This document shows positions 21,621 to 33,744 of a DNA stretch of 64,000 nucleotides, piece by piece. The notes beneath the pieces are model-generated. The model saw only the letters and a list, made by a program, of their open reading frames with translations, did no database searches and was not told the DNA's origin. Numbering within the stretch: position 1 is the first letter of the stretch; each line of letters opens with the position of its first letter. Source of the stretch: Dasypus novemcinctus (Eukaryota; Chordata; Mammalia; Cingulata; Dasypodidae); assembly GCF_030445035.2 (NCBI RefSeq), contig NC_080698.1, forward strand, positions 28,613,294 to 28,677,293. Direction: 5' to 3'. The position numbers were made by a program, and so were the translations under genes.

Positions 21621-21961
21621 AAACTGAAACACAACAGCCGTAATTGCAACATGAGCACTGGTCTGATGATAATTTAAGGCAGTCCCCTACAGCATTCTGT
21701 TGCTGCTTGTGAAGAGCTGTTGGCTGCCCTGAGCATGCCCTTTTATCTACTCAGGGGGAAAAGTTCTACCATGTTCCCTTTAACCAATGATGTTTCTTAG
21801 GTGCTGGCTTCTTCTTAAGACTTTGCCTCTTCCTAAGCAGCAGATTTTATTTCCACTAAATACCTCTACATAGATCAACAAACTGTTTGACATTCATCAG
21901 TGGAATGCAAAGTACCGCACTTTCAAATACTAGAATTTTGGACACCATGCACCAAAGGTTC
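21621..21961. other. Intergenic, no feature recognised
   Basis: It lies between the MaLR provirus and the next SINE, and no family or frame is supported. Confidence 0.5.
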
Positions 21962-21976
21962 AAGAAATTCAAAACA

Positions 21977-22351
21977 GGGAAACGGACTTTGGCCCAGTGG
22001 TTAGGGCGTCCGTCTACCACATGGGAGGTCCGTGGTTCAAGCCCCGGGCCTCCTTGACCCGTGTGGAGATGGCCATGCGCAGTGCTGATGCGCGCAAGGA
22101 GTGCCCTGCCACGCAGGGGTGTCCCCCGCGTAGGAGAGCCCCACGTGCAAGGAGTGCACCCATAAGGAGAGCCGCCCAGCGCGAAGGAGGGAGCAGCCTG
22201 CCGAGGAATGGCGCCGCCCACACTTCCCGTGCCGCTGATGACAACAGAAGCGGACAAAGAAACAAGACGCAGCAAAAAGACACAGAAAACAGACAACCGG
22301 GGGAGGGGAGGGGAATTAAATAAATAAAAATAAATCTTTAAAAAAAAAAAA
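21977..22351 (+). mobile_element. DAS-SINE, full length
   Basis: It has the A box TGGCCCAGTGGTTAGG, the B box GGTTCAAGCCC, a GC-rich body and an AATAAATCTTTAAAAA tail. A 15-bp target duplication, AAGAAATTCAAAACA, lies at 21962-21976 and 22352-22366. It is closer to the copy at 12897-13253 than to those at 25381 or 57869. Confidence 0.95.
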
Positions 22352-22439
22352 AAGAAATTCAAAACAATGCAACTAGAAAAAGACCTTGAATAAAAGGGGA
22401 AATGGTAAAGACAAATGAGTTTTACGGCTAAGAGGCTTC

Positions 22440-23100
22440 AAAATGAGTAGGGAGGTCATCAGAGGGGTTGGCTAATGAAGTGAGATAGGAAATCTATAGA
22501 TGGATCTAGAGCCTGGCAAGAAGTCCATGTGGACATCAATAACCCCAAGATGGCTGCTGGAAGACTCTCCCCAAGATTCTGTCACTCAGAAGAAGGCTTC
22601 CTCCAGAAGCCAGGAGAAGCCCCAGATATTCCCTAATGACTTTATCATTGGGCCCTCCTGGGAGACTGATGGGGGAAATAAGCAATTAGAACAGTAACCA
22701 TCTGGAACTCTTTCCCTGCCATTAGCAAAAAGGTAGGATAATTAACAGCTCAAAAGCCGGGTGCAAGGCCTGAACGAGCTCTCTTGCTCTCTCTTGCTCT
22801 CTTGCCTCTGGACCCGGACTCCAGCTACCTTCTCCCCAGGTTGGATCACCACACAAGTAAAACCTGGGCATTTATAACCTATAATGGGAAATTGTAGCCT
22901 GTAAACCAGACCTCTTTATCACTTTTCAGCCGCTTCCTCTCTTCCTGGGACCTCTATTCTGTTATTTTCTCCCATTTCTCTTCCCTCCCAACCTGAATAA
23001 ATTACTGGCCTAACTCACCTGGCATGCTCTTGAAATTCATTTCTGCAGCATAGCCAAGAACCTAAATGAAATCCGGTAACACTTGCGCATGTTTCAGCAG
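22440..23100 (+). mobile_element. Endogenous retrovirus env-side segment (copy B) and probable LTR
   Basis: The 22485-22690 part matches 9690-9880. After it come a pyrimidine-rich CTCTCTTGCTCTC tract (22781-22800), a CCTGGGCATTTATAACC stretch, and an AATAAA signal at about 22997 with CTGGCCTAACTCACC downstream, as expected of an R-U5 region. The LTR-like part differs from the one at 10076-10445, so the two loci share env-side sequence but carry different LTRs, or one has been recombined. Confidence 0.5.
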
Positions 23101-23139
23101 GAGCTGAGACAGCCAAAGCAGATACAACCCCAGGTAGTG

Positions 23140-24005
23140 GTGCTTCTGAGTGTTATGGTGACACACAGTTTCTATGGTCATGACAGATGGCTCTGGAGTT
23201 CAGTGTCTTGCCAGTGGGCCCTACTTTGGAACTTGTGCTCCTGAGTGTGATGGAGTTGGACTCAGAAGCGACCTCTCTACACATGCCTCTTCTGTCACTT
23301 TTACTGAGCCTGTGGTTGGCGCCGGGATTGGTGTATGCTCAGGAGACTTGAATCTCTGGACTGTCCATGTGCCAGCTGGGCCCTGAGCCTCAGCAGAGTT
23401 GCAACACCTACTCTCCGGTTTTTTGGACTTACCCAGGTCAGCTAACAGGGAGGTGAGGATGGTTAACCACCACACTAGGGAATCAAGAGAGTCTACAACT
23501 GCAAGGAGGAGAGTCCCATCCATCAGCCATGTGGGATCTAAGTCTCCTCTCGATTTACAGGTGGCATGGACATCACCATCCCAGGGTCCTCAGGATGGAG
23601 GAATAAAATATGAATCAGAGTGGACTTACTGGTATTCTACTATAGAATTATTGTGGCTCTAGCAATGGAAGAAACTCTATCATTGATGTGGAGACAGTGT
23701 TCATGGGAGTTACTGAAGGCAGGGAGAGGGAAAAAGAGGTGTGATATGGGGACATTCTTGGGACTTGGAGTTGCCCTGAATAAGATATTGCAAGGACAGT
23801 TGCAGGACATGCTGTGCAGCAGTGTTCCAAACATATTCATCAAATGCAATGAATGTGCCATACTGATGAAAGAGGTTGCTGATGTGGGAGGAGTTGGGGT
23901 GGGGTGGGGAGTGGGAGTATATGGGAACCTCTTATATTTTTTAATGTAACATTTTGTGTGATCTATATATCTTAAAAAAAAGATAATAAAAAATAAACTT
24001 AAAAA
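23140..24005 (+). mobile_element. LINE-1 3'UTR, 5' truncated
   Basis: It is colinear with the minus-strand copy at 62832-63451 and with 13977-15047: TTGGACTTACCCAGGTCAGC near 23421, GTCTACAACTGCAAGGAGGAG near 23488, ATGTGGGATCTAAGTC near 23529, a G-rich tract at about 23885-23920, CTCTTATATTTTTTAATG near 23930, and an A-rich tail. Frames of about 109 codons across it are not coding. Confidence 0.82.
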
Positions 24006-24340
24006 ATTCAAAACAACATGAAACACACCATCAATAACTGTAATGTATATTGTAGAAAAAATAAGTTGTATATACTGAATAAAATTGGGTGGCATATCCA
24101 TGAAATATATACTAGTTGAAAGCCAGGACCTACTTACTCCAACTCAAGGACGAAAACTAAAATGAGCATTTATTTTGCAACTCTAAAATGTAAAGTGAAG
24201 GAAATTAATTAGTGAGAATCACTAAGTTAAATGCAAAGGAAACAAAATTACCAGTTTGATCTACAATTACATATTAGTTTATATCCTTATGATCAATTTT
24301 CTAAGTGTATGTGTAAATATAAAAACACATGTATAAACTT
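24006..24340. other. Intergenic, no feature recognised
   Basis: AT-rich sequence. It starts AATTCAAAACAACATG, which resembles the SINE target duplication at 22352-22366. Confidence 0.5.
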
Positions 24341-24730
24341 CAAAAAATGATCTCATATATTGCTTTGTTCCTGCTTTTTGCAGCACTTTCCTAGTGCCTG
24401 ATGATGTTGTGCATTTTCTCATGTGCACTGATGATTTTTATACCTTCTTTGAGAAAATCCTTTGATCAATTTTTAATGGGATTACTTGTGTTCATTGTTG
24501 AACTGTAAGAGTTCTTTATGTATTCTGTGTACAAGTCTCTTCTTTGATACATGGTTTGGAAAAATCTCCCATTAAGTGAGTCACCTTTTCACTTCTGAAC
24601 CACACATTAAAAATTTTTTTGAAATCCAATTTACCTAGTTTTTGTTTTGTCAGTTGTGTTTTTAATGCAGGGCCTTCTAAAACTTTTTTTCAATGCTTAG
24701 GGCAAATTGTTATACTGTTTCAAGTGTGTG
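24341..24730 (-). mobile_element. Old LINE-1 fragment
   Basis: On the minus strand this resembles the L1 3' region also present at 28270-28500: GATGATGTTGTGCATTTTCTCATG, then the GAGTTCTTTATGTATTCTG and GTCTCTTCTTTGATACATGG steps. It is heavily diverged. Confidence 0.7.
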
Positions 24731-25364
24731 CCTGTTCAATATTAAAAGAGAGAACGAACTCCAAACAATAGCCTTCCAATCTGCCAGTCTTTCCCATTCT
24801 CTGCCTGATCTCTAAATAACTGCGACATCATGACTTTCCTTTAGAATTTTTTCCTAGCCAGAGTTAGAAGAGCTCCCAGTTAAATAAACATGTCCTCATG
24901 TTATTGCCTCTGAAAACACAAGAGAAGAACAAGAAAAAAATATTTTCCCAGGGTTGGCATATAAAATCTAATTAATTTTGGATTTGTGAGGTTTGGCATA
25001 AGGTACCTGGGAATTGCCCATGGCCTATATGCAATATCAAAATATGAGATAAGACTGCTGGACCTAAACCTCTCCAGAAAAAGAGTGAAGGCTTTTTCAA
25101 TTAATGCTGTGATAATTCAGTCTCCAGTTTTCACCCCTCCTGCCCCTCTGCCTTTTGTCTTGTGGGTGATCATGATTTTGTATTTTGGGGAAGGTAGTGA
25201 TAAGGCACTTGGGATCAAATCTCTAGAAAATGGTCCTCACTTATGCATTGTGCAAGCCCAGGGAGGTGCCGCTCAATTGCAGTCCATGCAACCTGCACAA
25301 ACGTCAACACTTTGTTGCTCAAACTTGCATCCCGAGGCATGGAGTACAGTAAACAGGTAGCACA
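24731..25364. other. Intergenic, no feature recognised
   Basis: A 124-codon frame at 24986-25360 spans it. It has no recognisable motif, no conserved start context and no neighbour to support it. Confidence 0.5.
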
Positions 25365-25380
25365 TTTAAGAGCCTATCTT

Positions 25381-25800
25381 GGGAAGTGGACGTGGCTCAA
25401 CTGAGAGAGCATCTGTGTACCATATGGAGGGTCCAGGGTTCGATACCCAGGGCCTCCTGACCCGTGTGGAACTGGCCCACGTGCAGAGCTGCCACGCACA
25501 AAAAGTGCCTTGTCACGCAGGGGTGCCCCCCATGTAGGGGAGCCCCACACACAAGGAGTGTGCCCCACAAGGAGAGCCACCCTGTGTGAGAAGAGCACAG
25601 CCAGCCCAGGAGTGATGCTGCACACACAGAGAGCTGATGCAGCAAGAAGATGCAACAAAAAAGAGATGCAGTTTCCTGGTGCCACCTGGGAATGCAAGCA
25701 GATGCAGAAGAACACACAGCGAATGGACAGAGAGCAGACAACAGGAGAGGAGAGAGAAATAAATAAAATAAATCTTAAAATAAGAAAAACCTGTTTTTTT
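25381..25800 (+). mobile_element. DAS-SINE, full length, longer variant
   Basis: The tRNA-like head is GTGGCTCAACTGAGAGAGC with B box GGTTCGATACCC. The body contains AGAGCTGATGCAGCAAG and the tail contains AAATAAAATAAATCTT. The target duplication is TTTAAGAGCCTATCTT (25365-25380) against TTTAAGAACCTATCTT (25801-25816), one mismatch in 16. The head is a different subfamily from the copies at 12897 and 21977. Confidence 0.93.
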
Positions 25801-25914
25801 TTTAAGAACCTATCTTAATAAATGTCTTTTCCTTCAATATTCTCTCAAATTATCCATGACTATAAGCAGCACAACTATAGTGACTTTGGGTCCTCACAGG
25901 CATAAACCAAAGAA

Positions 25915-26110
25915 CAGTGGCTTTGGCTCAGATCAATTTCAGTTAGCCGCATACTAGTTGCATGCTCTTGCTCATGTTACTTAACTTCTCTGAAATACAA
26001 TTTCCACATATGTGAGGTAGGAAAGATAGGTTCACAGAGTTGCTAAGAGGATTAAATGAAGTAATATAGGTAAAATTCCTGGCACACTATAAGTAGTTAA
26101 TCAATGTGAG
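25915..26110 (+). repeat. MIR SINE
   Basis: It has the MIR core and 3' half in plus orientation: ATGTTACTTAACTTCTCTGAA, then AGTTGCTAAGAGGATTAAATG and CCTGGCACACTATAAGTAG. Confidence 0.8.
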
Positions 26111-26165
26111 TTCCTTTGCAGTGAAAGGTATACATCCTAAAACTCATTAGATTCAGATGATAAAA

Positions 26166-26297
26166 CTGCAATGTCCAATAGGGTAGCTACCAGCAACATG
26201 TTGCTATTAATTAATTGAAATTAAGTAGACTTAAAAAGTCAGTTCCTCAGTGCTCAAGAGCCACATTTAGCTTGTGGCTACATATTGGACAGTGTAG
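26166..26297. mobile_element. Palindromic hAT-type miniature element
   Basis: The left end TGTCCAATAGGGTAGCTAC is the reverse complement, with few changes, of the right end GTGGCTACATATTGGACA, and the middle carries TTAATTAATTGAAATTAAG. This is the layout of a known class of palindromic mammalian hAT MITEs. Confidence 0.75.
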
Positions 26298-26364
26298 ATA
26301 TTTAACACTGCCATTATCACAGAAAAGTTCTATTGAGCCTTGATGTAATAGAGGTGATGAAATT

Positions 26365-26500
26365 AACCAAGAGCTGGAAATCTAAAAGTCTGGGTTTTTG
26401 CTAGCAACTCCGTAACTTTAGGTGAGAAACTTTGTCTCACTCTGTCCCTATTCCTCATTTGTAAAACGGAATAATGCCTTTGCAGGAATGTTGTGGGGAT
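26365..26500 (+). repeat. MIR SINE, partial
   Basis: GTCTGGGTTTTTGCTAGC, CTCATTTGTAAAACGGAATAA and GAATGTTGTGGGGATCATG follow the MIR order. Confidence 0.7.
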
Positions 26501-27039
26501 CATGTGCACTGTCACGTTTCTTTCTGTTTTCTCAGCATCTTCCCAGGAATCCAAGACCAAATAATACACAGCATAGTATCACAAGCAAGGACCACCGATG
26601 ATGACTTGATGGGCACAGTCCTTTGGAAATTTTATATTCATAGCCATGATTTGATATTATTCCAAGGTCCCTGTAAGTAGTTAAGAACAGCATATGCTCA
26701 AAAGCACAATAAGCTATCTGTAGACAGTTCTTGTGGTGATGGAAAGATACAGTCGAATTAACATTGACTGTTTTCATTGGCAAGTGGCCTTTGTATTCTA
26801 GGAAGTTCTCAAAGCATTTAAAATGGAAGTTCAAAGATCATATTTTCTGCTTTTTCATTTCTGCTTGACTTTTTTTTCAAAATTTAAAATGGCCTATATC
26901 CATTATTGCAAGATCATGCAGAACAATTCCAATGCCCTAAAAATGCCCTATGTTCCAGCTATTCTCTTCTGCTTGACTTTAATGCCTGAATCTGCCTTTC
27001 CCAGGTTTGGAAACTATAATCTGTTGCTGTCATTTTGGG
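26501..27039. other. Intergenic, no feature recognised
   Basis: Several 60-100 codon frames overlap on both strands here and none has a motif. Confidence 0.5.
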
Positions 27040-28815
27040 GCAATGTATTTTTAAAATTTTTAAACCACACAGAGGACAACACTATACCCCCTACCCAGAT
27101 TTCCCACTTTTAACATCTTATTTCCTTCCTTCCCCCCCACCTCTCCCTTCCTTTCCTTCCTTTTTTCCTTCCATCCAACATCTATTTTCTGTACATTTGA
27201 GAGTATGTCGCACATATCACACTCCTTTAGTACTTAAAACTTGTCTATTTCCTAAGTTCAAGGATATTTACTTATGTAACCACATAGTACAGTTATCAAG
27301 TGCAAGAAATTTCACATATAAAGTGTATAGTCTATGTTCTAATATTTTCAATTGTCCCAATAATGTTTCTCCTCCATTATTAGATCTAGTCCTGGACCTT
27401 GTATTCCATTTAATTGTCATTGTCTCTTTAGTCTCTCTGTATAAAATTATGGTAACATCTATACAACATAAACCTTTCCAGTTTAACCATTCCCAGGCAT
27501 GCGGATGGTTCAGAAGCATTATACTCATTCACAATGTTGTGCTTCCATCACTGCCATCTATTATCAAAACGTTTCCATCACCCCAAACAGAAACCCTGGA
27601 CCCCTTCTGCATTAACTCCTCATTCCACACTCTACTCACATCACCCCCACCTCCTGCTCCTGGTAACTTGTACTCTACTTTCTCGATAAATTTGTTTATT
27701 CTAGATATTTAATATAAGTGGAACCATATCTTTCTTGTGTACATGATTTATTTCACTCAACATGATGTCTTCAAGGCTCATCCATGCTGTAGCAGGTGTC
27801 AGAACTTCATTCCCTTTTATGGCTGAATAATATTTATTCATATATATATACAAACACACATATATACAAACATATATACACACACATACACACATAAACA
27901 CACATATATCGCATTTTGTTTATCCACTCATCTTTTGATAGTTGATGGACACTTGCGTTGTTTCCAGCTTTTATCTATTGGGAATAATACTGCTATGAAC
28001 ATTGATGTAAGAATATCTGAGTCTCTGCTTTCAATTCTTTTGGGTATATACTAGAAATGAGACTGCCATGTTTTATAGTAGTTCTGTGTTTAACTTTTCG
28101 AGGAACTACCAAACTTTTACCACAATGGCTGTGCCATTTTACATTCAGACCAACAGTGTACTAGGGTTGCTATTTCACCACACTTGTTAGTTTTTGTTTG
28201 TTTTTTTAACAGTAGCTAGTCTAGTAAGTATGAGGTAGTATGTCATTGTGGTTTAGATTTCAATTTCCCTAATGGCTAATGATGTTGAGCATCTTTTCGT
28301 GTGTGTACTAGCCATTTTATATCTTATTTGGAGAAATATCTATTCAAGTCCTTTGCCCATTTTTAAAAACTGTGCTGTTTATTTTTTTGTTGTTGAGTTA
28401 TACAGGGTTTCCAAATATTTTCTCCTATTTGGTAGCTTATCTTTTCTTGATAATGTCCTTTGATGCACCAAAGTTTTAGATTTTGATGAAGTCCAAATTT
28501 TCTAGTTTTTCTTTTGTTGCTCATGCTATTGGTGTGTAATCTAAAAATCCATTGCTGAATTCAAGGTCATGAATGTATTTTCTTATGTTTTCTTCTAAGA
28601 ATTTTACAGTTTTTGGCTCCTATATTTATATAAATTGATTCATTCTTAGTTAATTTTTGTATATGGTGTGAGGTAGGGGTCCATTTCTTTTCTATGTGGA
28701 TATAGTTTTCTCAGCACTATTTGTTGAAGGGACCATTCTTTCTCCACTGAGTGGAGTTGGCACCCCTGTCAAATATCCCTTGTCCATACATATGCGGATG
28801 GGCAATGTAGCTTTT
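27040..28815 (-). mobile_element. Old LINE-1, 3'UTR and ORF2 C-terminal region
   Basis: On the plus strand this reads as the reverse complement of a mammalian L1: from the 3' end (CCCCCTACCCAGATTTCCC near 27085), through CACTCAACATGATGTCTTCAAGG near 27755 and GCATCTTTTCGTGTGTG near 28290, to the ORF2-side TTTGTTGAAGGGACCATTC near 28720. It has many indels. The latter part parallels the L1 at positions 180-290. A 225-codon frame at 27035-27712 is a chance frame. Confidence 0.85.
27838..27908 (+). repeat. TA/CA-rich microsatellite
   Basis: Alternating ATATAT, ACACAC and CATATATACA units, inside the L1. Confidence 0.85.
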
Positions 28816-28825
28816 AGTTTATCTA

Positions 28826-29023
28826 CAGCGGGGTTTGGCAAGTGTTTTCTGTAAAGGCCAGAGAGTAAGTAGTTTAGGGACATAAGATCTCTGTCACAAT
28901 TATTCAATTCTGTCATAGCATAAAAGCAGTTATTAACATTATGTAAACAAATGGGTATGGCTGTGCTTCAATAAAACGTAATTTAGGAAAATCAGCCCTT
29001 GATCATAAGTTTGCCAGTTCCTG
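28826..29023. mobile_element. hAT-type DNA transposon fossil, copy 1 of 4
   Basis: The left end CAGCGGGGTTTGGCAAG and the right end TTTGCCAGTTCCTG are imperfect inverted repeats. The middle carries AAATGGGTATGGCTGTG and CAATAAAACGTAATTTA. The same element occurs at 40815-41115, 42613-42805 and 58870-59087. Confidence 0.7.
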
Positions 29024-30934
29024 ATAGAGAGGTATTATTTAGATAAGAATACATTTTCTTCACATTTTTATCACCACTATATGTTTTCTCATTTATTTTT
29101 ATTTTTGAAAATATATTGTATCCTGCAATTGATCACAATTAGACTTTAAAAATTTAACTTAGAAATAATTTTTCTTATTTTTATTAAGGCCTTGTATAAA
29201 AAATATAATGCTTTTGTATGATTTTCTTTCTGAGAACAAAGGGAGAGGGATGGACACAACACATAAACTGTGAGAAAACTAATTAAAAATGATTCACCGA
29301 TATAATAAGTTCATTTAAAAAGTTTCTGGTTCTTTTACTAATTCATGAGTTGAACTACAACTTAGAATACCAAAGTAAGCTTCAAGAGCCTCAACACAAT
29401 TATTCCTTGAGTGGGCATTACTGCTCAAAACAAATATACTAAAGTCAAGTATTTAGATGAATCAAGTAGCATCTATACAAAAAGCCTTGTAAGTTATATT
29501 CATGAGTGAAAATAAATCCCCAAATCTAATATTCATTATGCTTTTGCGGTCATTCACTGACATGTACAGAATGGTGAAAATTTTGAGTTGCCTGACATGC
29601 ATGCTCCCAGGTGAGGTTGAACAAGGAACTCTCTACATTCTTGTTTCAGCTTTTATACTAATAAACAAATGTCCTTCTTGTGATATGTTTAGTGACATGT
29701 TTTCATACTGTTGTGCTTCCTGATGATTTTGCTGTTTAGAATGATTCAAAGTATAGTGCTGAAGTGCTATTTAGCATTCCTGAGCACAAGAAAACTGCAA
29801 TGTTACTTATGGTGAAAATACATGTACTAGATAAGCATCATCAAGTCATGAATTATAGTGTGACTGGCCATGAGTTCAATTTTAATCAATCAGTAATATA
29901 TATTAAATAAGAGTCTTTAAACAGAAGAATAGATAAAACATGGTTATGTTGATCAGTTGATAAAAATATTGTAATCAGAGGCTCACAGGAACCTAACACT
30001 TTATTTCCCCTAAGATCAATGGTTCAGTACACACCAATTCAGTGTTGGTACGTCTAATTGCCAAAAATATACCTTACTTCTTTAATCATCGCTGCAATCA
30101 GCTCATAATACGTTGGCTCGAAGGGAAGGCAATGCAGAACTTTACAAAATAAAGGACAGAGAGAGACACACAAGAGAGGAGATAAAGATGGGACCAGGCG
30201 ACTCACAGCTTCTGGAACTGAGAGCCTGGACTCTGGTTTCCACCTTGTATTTATTGGAAACTCCAGAGCAGCTGTTTGCTATCAGAACTGCGACATCATC
30301 TCTAATAGGGAACAACTGCAACATCTACAATAGAACAGGTAAAACTCTTTTTCCCACAAATCATACTAACTAGTTATTAGACTACCAAAAAAGCCAAACA
30401 TATGTACAAGAACACTGTTATTATTGTACACTCATTGCATAACATTTAAGAAAGGACCTAAGACTAATCTACCAAATGGTTTCAATATGGATCGATAAAA
30501 TAATGACTTTTAAATTTTTTCTCAGGTTAAATTTATGAGAACAATGGAAGCTGGTAAGAAACAAACAAGTTTGGTCCACACACATATGTACTTTGAGAGG
30601 AAAATTGTTAATGGTGGCATCTGAAGTTGGTTAGACAAGGGGAGTTTACAGCATTGTATTTCTTTTAGTACTATGTGGACTGAAATCACATTTTAACCTG
30701 TTAGATACCTGCAGTACTTACCTGGGTTTCTGGTTTGTATATAATTTTTATTCTTTTATTGAACAATCTCCCAACATAAATATGGTTATCCATTAAAGCT
30801 GAGTGGAACTGGAATAATCCTGGGACAGCTCAAATTTTGTAATTTTAGGGATAAGCCTATGGCAAGGGTAGTGTCTCAGTGAAACAAAAAATGTTTAAAG
30901 GAATAAAATTGACTAAAATGAGACATACAGATTT
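29024..30934. other. Intergenic sequence downstream of SUCLG2, no feature recognised
   Basis: Mostly AT-rich unique-looking sequence. Short frames at 29502-29723 and 30113-30373 have no recognisable motif. I see no second gene here. Confidence 0.5.
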
Positions 30935-31898
30935 TAGAGCTTACAAAACATAGGATTTTATTCAAATTTGTGTACAGATAAAAATTTATCAAAAGTTAAA
31001 CAAAAAGCTAATTCAAATTCTTCCCCAGTACAAAAATGGACATTATGGAAAAAACCACTTAACTTTCAATCACATCTTTCTACCACAAGCTGGTAGGTTG
31101 TTAAGAGGCAGGGGAGAAGGGAGAAGGGACTGATCATTCATAACTTGATCTTCGGTGTTGTCTCTTCACAAAATGACTAAATTAAAAAGATTTCCATAAA
31201 AATCAAAGTTCTTCAGCTTTGATATAAAAATGGAACTGTTAATTCCAAAGTCACAAATAAGGCTTCTGGCTTTATATTTTGTGTGAGGTAAACAGTATAT
31301 ATTCAATATTAAGGCAGATGGGTAAACTATACAGACATTAATGTGGGCCTTTCATTATACTAAATATTTTGGAATATTCATGAGTCTTCCAAACATGTGC
31401 TAGAATTAGAAATTTGTTTAAAAAAAAAGCAGCATCAGCTATTTGTTTCAGTGTCTTAGCTACACCTTTTGGTAATAGATATAATTTTGTTTCATGGACT
31501 GAAATTTTTTTTTATTATATGGGACTAAACGTCCACTAAAATTCTTATAAATGAGCCAGGGTCCAATTTAAAATTCTACATATATATGCACATTGTTTGG
31601 TCCTATAGATTGCTCCCCCAAATCAGCAAAACACTGCCTACTATGCAGGCTTATCATGACAGAAAATTATGAGGACACGGTCTTTTGGTAAAGACTATAA
31701 GTGAAATCAGATTATTTCGGCAGTCTAGATATCTTCTTCAAGAAAATTATAGACTTCAGATTTTTCATACAGTGATTTTTCCTTACCCTCCCCCCTCTTT
31801 TTTCCCAATGGAATAACCATTTCCTTCACAGTGATGAGAGAAACATCCCTTTTTTCTGGAAAATCTGACTTCTTTCCCCAAGGATCAGGAGGAGGGCA
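30935..31898 (-). other. SUCLG2: Probable SUCLG2 3'UTR with polyadenylation signal
   Basis: Downstream of the stop codon on the minus strand, this roughly 960-bp stretch is free of recognised repeats. An AATAAA on the minus strand lies at about 30956-30961 (plus-strand TTTATT), with T- and GT-rich sequence after it (CTGTATGTCTCATTTTAG on the minus strand), the usual cleavage-site arrangement. A second AATAAA lies near 31511-31516 and could give a shorter 3'UTR of about 400 bases. The choice between them is inference. Confidence 0.5.
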
Positions 31899-32014
31899 TC
31901 ACTTCTTGGCCACACTGGCCACAGCCTTCTTGGCTGCATCCTCCAAGTTGGCGGCCGAAGTAATAGGGAGTCCACTGTTGTCGAGTATGCGCTGAGCCTC
32001 CTCAACATTGGTTC
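31899..32014 (-). CDS. SUCLG2: SUCLG2 terminal coding exon
   Basis: SUCLG2 is the nucleotide-binding beta subunit of GTP-specific succinyl-CoA ligase. With SUCLG1 in the mitochondrial matrix it converts succinyl-CoA, GDP and phosphate to succinate, CoA and GTP in the citric acid cycle. The exon starts in phase 1 after a CTCTCTCTAG acceptor (32015-32024) and encodes the last 38 residues, starting GTNVEEAQRILDNSG and ending KKAVASVAKK, then TGA at 31899-31901. The split glycine codon is completed by the last base of the exon at 52682-52802, so the two splice together in frame. The AVASVAKK ending fits SUCLG2 rather than the ATP-specific paralogue SUCLA2, whose C-terminus differs. There are no frame breaks. 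Confidence 0.95.
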
Positions 32015-32024
32015 CTAGAGAGAG

Positions 32025-33515
32025 GGATGATGAAAAACATTGAAATGCAACTGGAGATGACGCTCTGGGACATTCTGTACAACCTAAAATCATGGGATGC
32101 CTGGGCTCACCTGACACAAACACAACCTTAACAGTTTTTCAGTTTTATGTGATGCTGATCTAGATCTGCCACTTAGATATATCCAGATGACAAATTTATT
32201 TATTTTTTCCTCTTTTCAGCTTGGTTGTCTAGCATTAAAAAGATACTGACTGCATCTTTTCTTGTACTATGAAACTGAAATAATGAACTTCTTATAAGAC
32301 TGTGCATAAAGAAACATTAAAGGCCACTTGATCAGCTAGTTTGAACAAGGGAAATCGTCTGAAATGGATTTGTCCCTTGATTGAATAGTCTGAGTATGGA
32401 ATCGAAATAAAAAGCCTTGTGTGAAAAACAAGCCAGAGAAAGACAAATCAGGGTGTTGGGATGGTTTAGAATACTGTGGGTAAACATGGGAGGACACACA
32501 AGAGTAATCTGTAGTATCTACAGCTTGTCATCAGGAAATGAATTAAATATAAGCTCTGATTAATTCCAGTGAGAGGAAAGATCATGTGACAAGAGCTATC
32601 CAAAGCTGTGGTGAAGAAAAGAAGGAAATAAAATCTAGAAAAGAAGATGGAAGAGAGGCTTCACAAGAAACATGAATAGTTTTTACTGATAAAAGCTGAA
32701 ATTTCTTCTGATAACCCAGTTAGGTAGATTTAATGTGGTTTTGGCCCATACTAGAAGTCACCTGCCTTAGGGACCTCTTGGATAGAAGTCTGAATGGTGA
32801 CCTCATTTTGGGTGTACGTATAAAACCCTGAGAATTTGCCTCCCTGTGCTAGTGAATCTACTACCATTGAGACTCTCCAGTAGTCAATCTGTCCATTTCT
32901 GCTTCCTCCTCACTCTATGTAAGGAAAAGGGCAGAAACCCAGAAAATAGGCACCGCAGCCTCTGATGGCCTCTCTTGGCTATTCCTGGTGGATATGCAGC
33001 ATTTGATGGCTGAGACACCTCATTCAAAGGTATGCTTTGGTGACTAACCCCCTAGAAGGAATGTGAAAGAATTTAAGAGTCTAATGAAATATGCCATCTT
33101 CCATCATTTCCTGTGCTTTTATCAAATTAGCATGATAGAGCCTATTTATAAAGAAAACTTTGAAAAATAGGCCTTGAAGGGTCTGCTTTACCACAGAGTA
33201 CAAACAAGAAGAGGAACTTCTGTCAACATGTTTCATACAAACAGGCAGGACCGAGTCAAAGAGAACAGTTGGCTTGAAGAGGTGATGTAGCGCTGATTCT
33301 CCTGGGACCTTGAGTCCACCAAAGCAGATGTGTAAGAGATCTGGCACTGCCTCTTCTGCTCAGGGCTTATTTGTTGCTGCTCTACATAGGAGTCTGAGAA
33401 ATGGCTTCTTTGGAAAGCATGAACTTGAAAGTTCTCCAGCCTCTCATCTTGGCTCTCATCTATTAGTTATGTGGTTTTGGGTATTTAAACCTCAACTTCT
33501 TTATCTCCACACATA
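32025..33515. other. Intron sequence, no feature recognised
   Basis: Unique-looking sequence next to the terminal exon. No coding frame, named repeat or strong motif seen. Confidence 0.55.
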
Positions 33516-33519
33516 ATGC

Positions 33520-33740
33520 AGAATTAATATTCATTAAGCACTTACATATGCCATACATAATGCTAAATGACTCATATGAAATTCTTATAATAACTGCGTA
33601 GGTCCTATTGTCCCTATTTTACAAATGAGGCAACTGAGACACAGAGAAGTTAAATAACATTTCCATCACCAGACAGGTTGTAAGTGGCAGAGCTGGGACT
33701 TGAACTCAGTTCTCTCTAATTACACAACCTTAAATGCTCT
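33520..33740 (-). repeat. MIR SINE, nearly complete
   Basis: It has the reverse-complement MIR hallmarks: CATTAAGCACTTACATATGCC, CCTATTTTACAAATGAGGCAA, then GTAAGTGGCAGAGCTGGGA. Confidence 0.88.
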
Positions 33741-33744
33741 AAAG

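Noticed and set aside
23174..23949. 70-153 codon frames on both strands
   Set aside because: They fall within the L1 3'UTR, which is non-coding, and equivalent frames occur in the copy at 62997-63410.
27035..27712. 225-codon frame
   Set aside because: It runs antisense through an old L1 3' region with no motif; a chance frame in T/C-rich sequence.
31826..32123. Alternative frames overlapping the SUCLG2 terminal exon, including one reading past the acceptor
   Set aside because: The extra codons are intron sequence upstream of a good CTCTCTCTAG acceptor. The other frame is a shadow.
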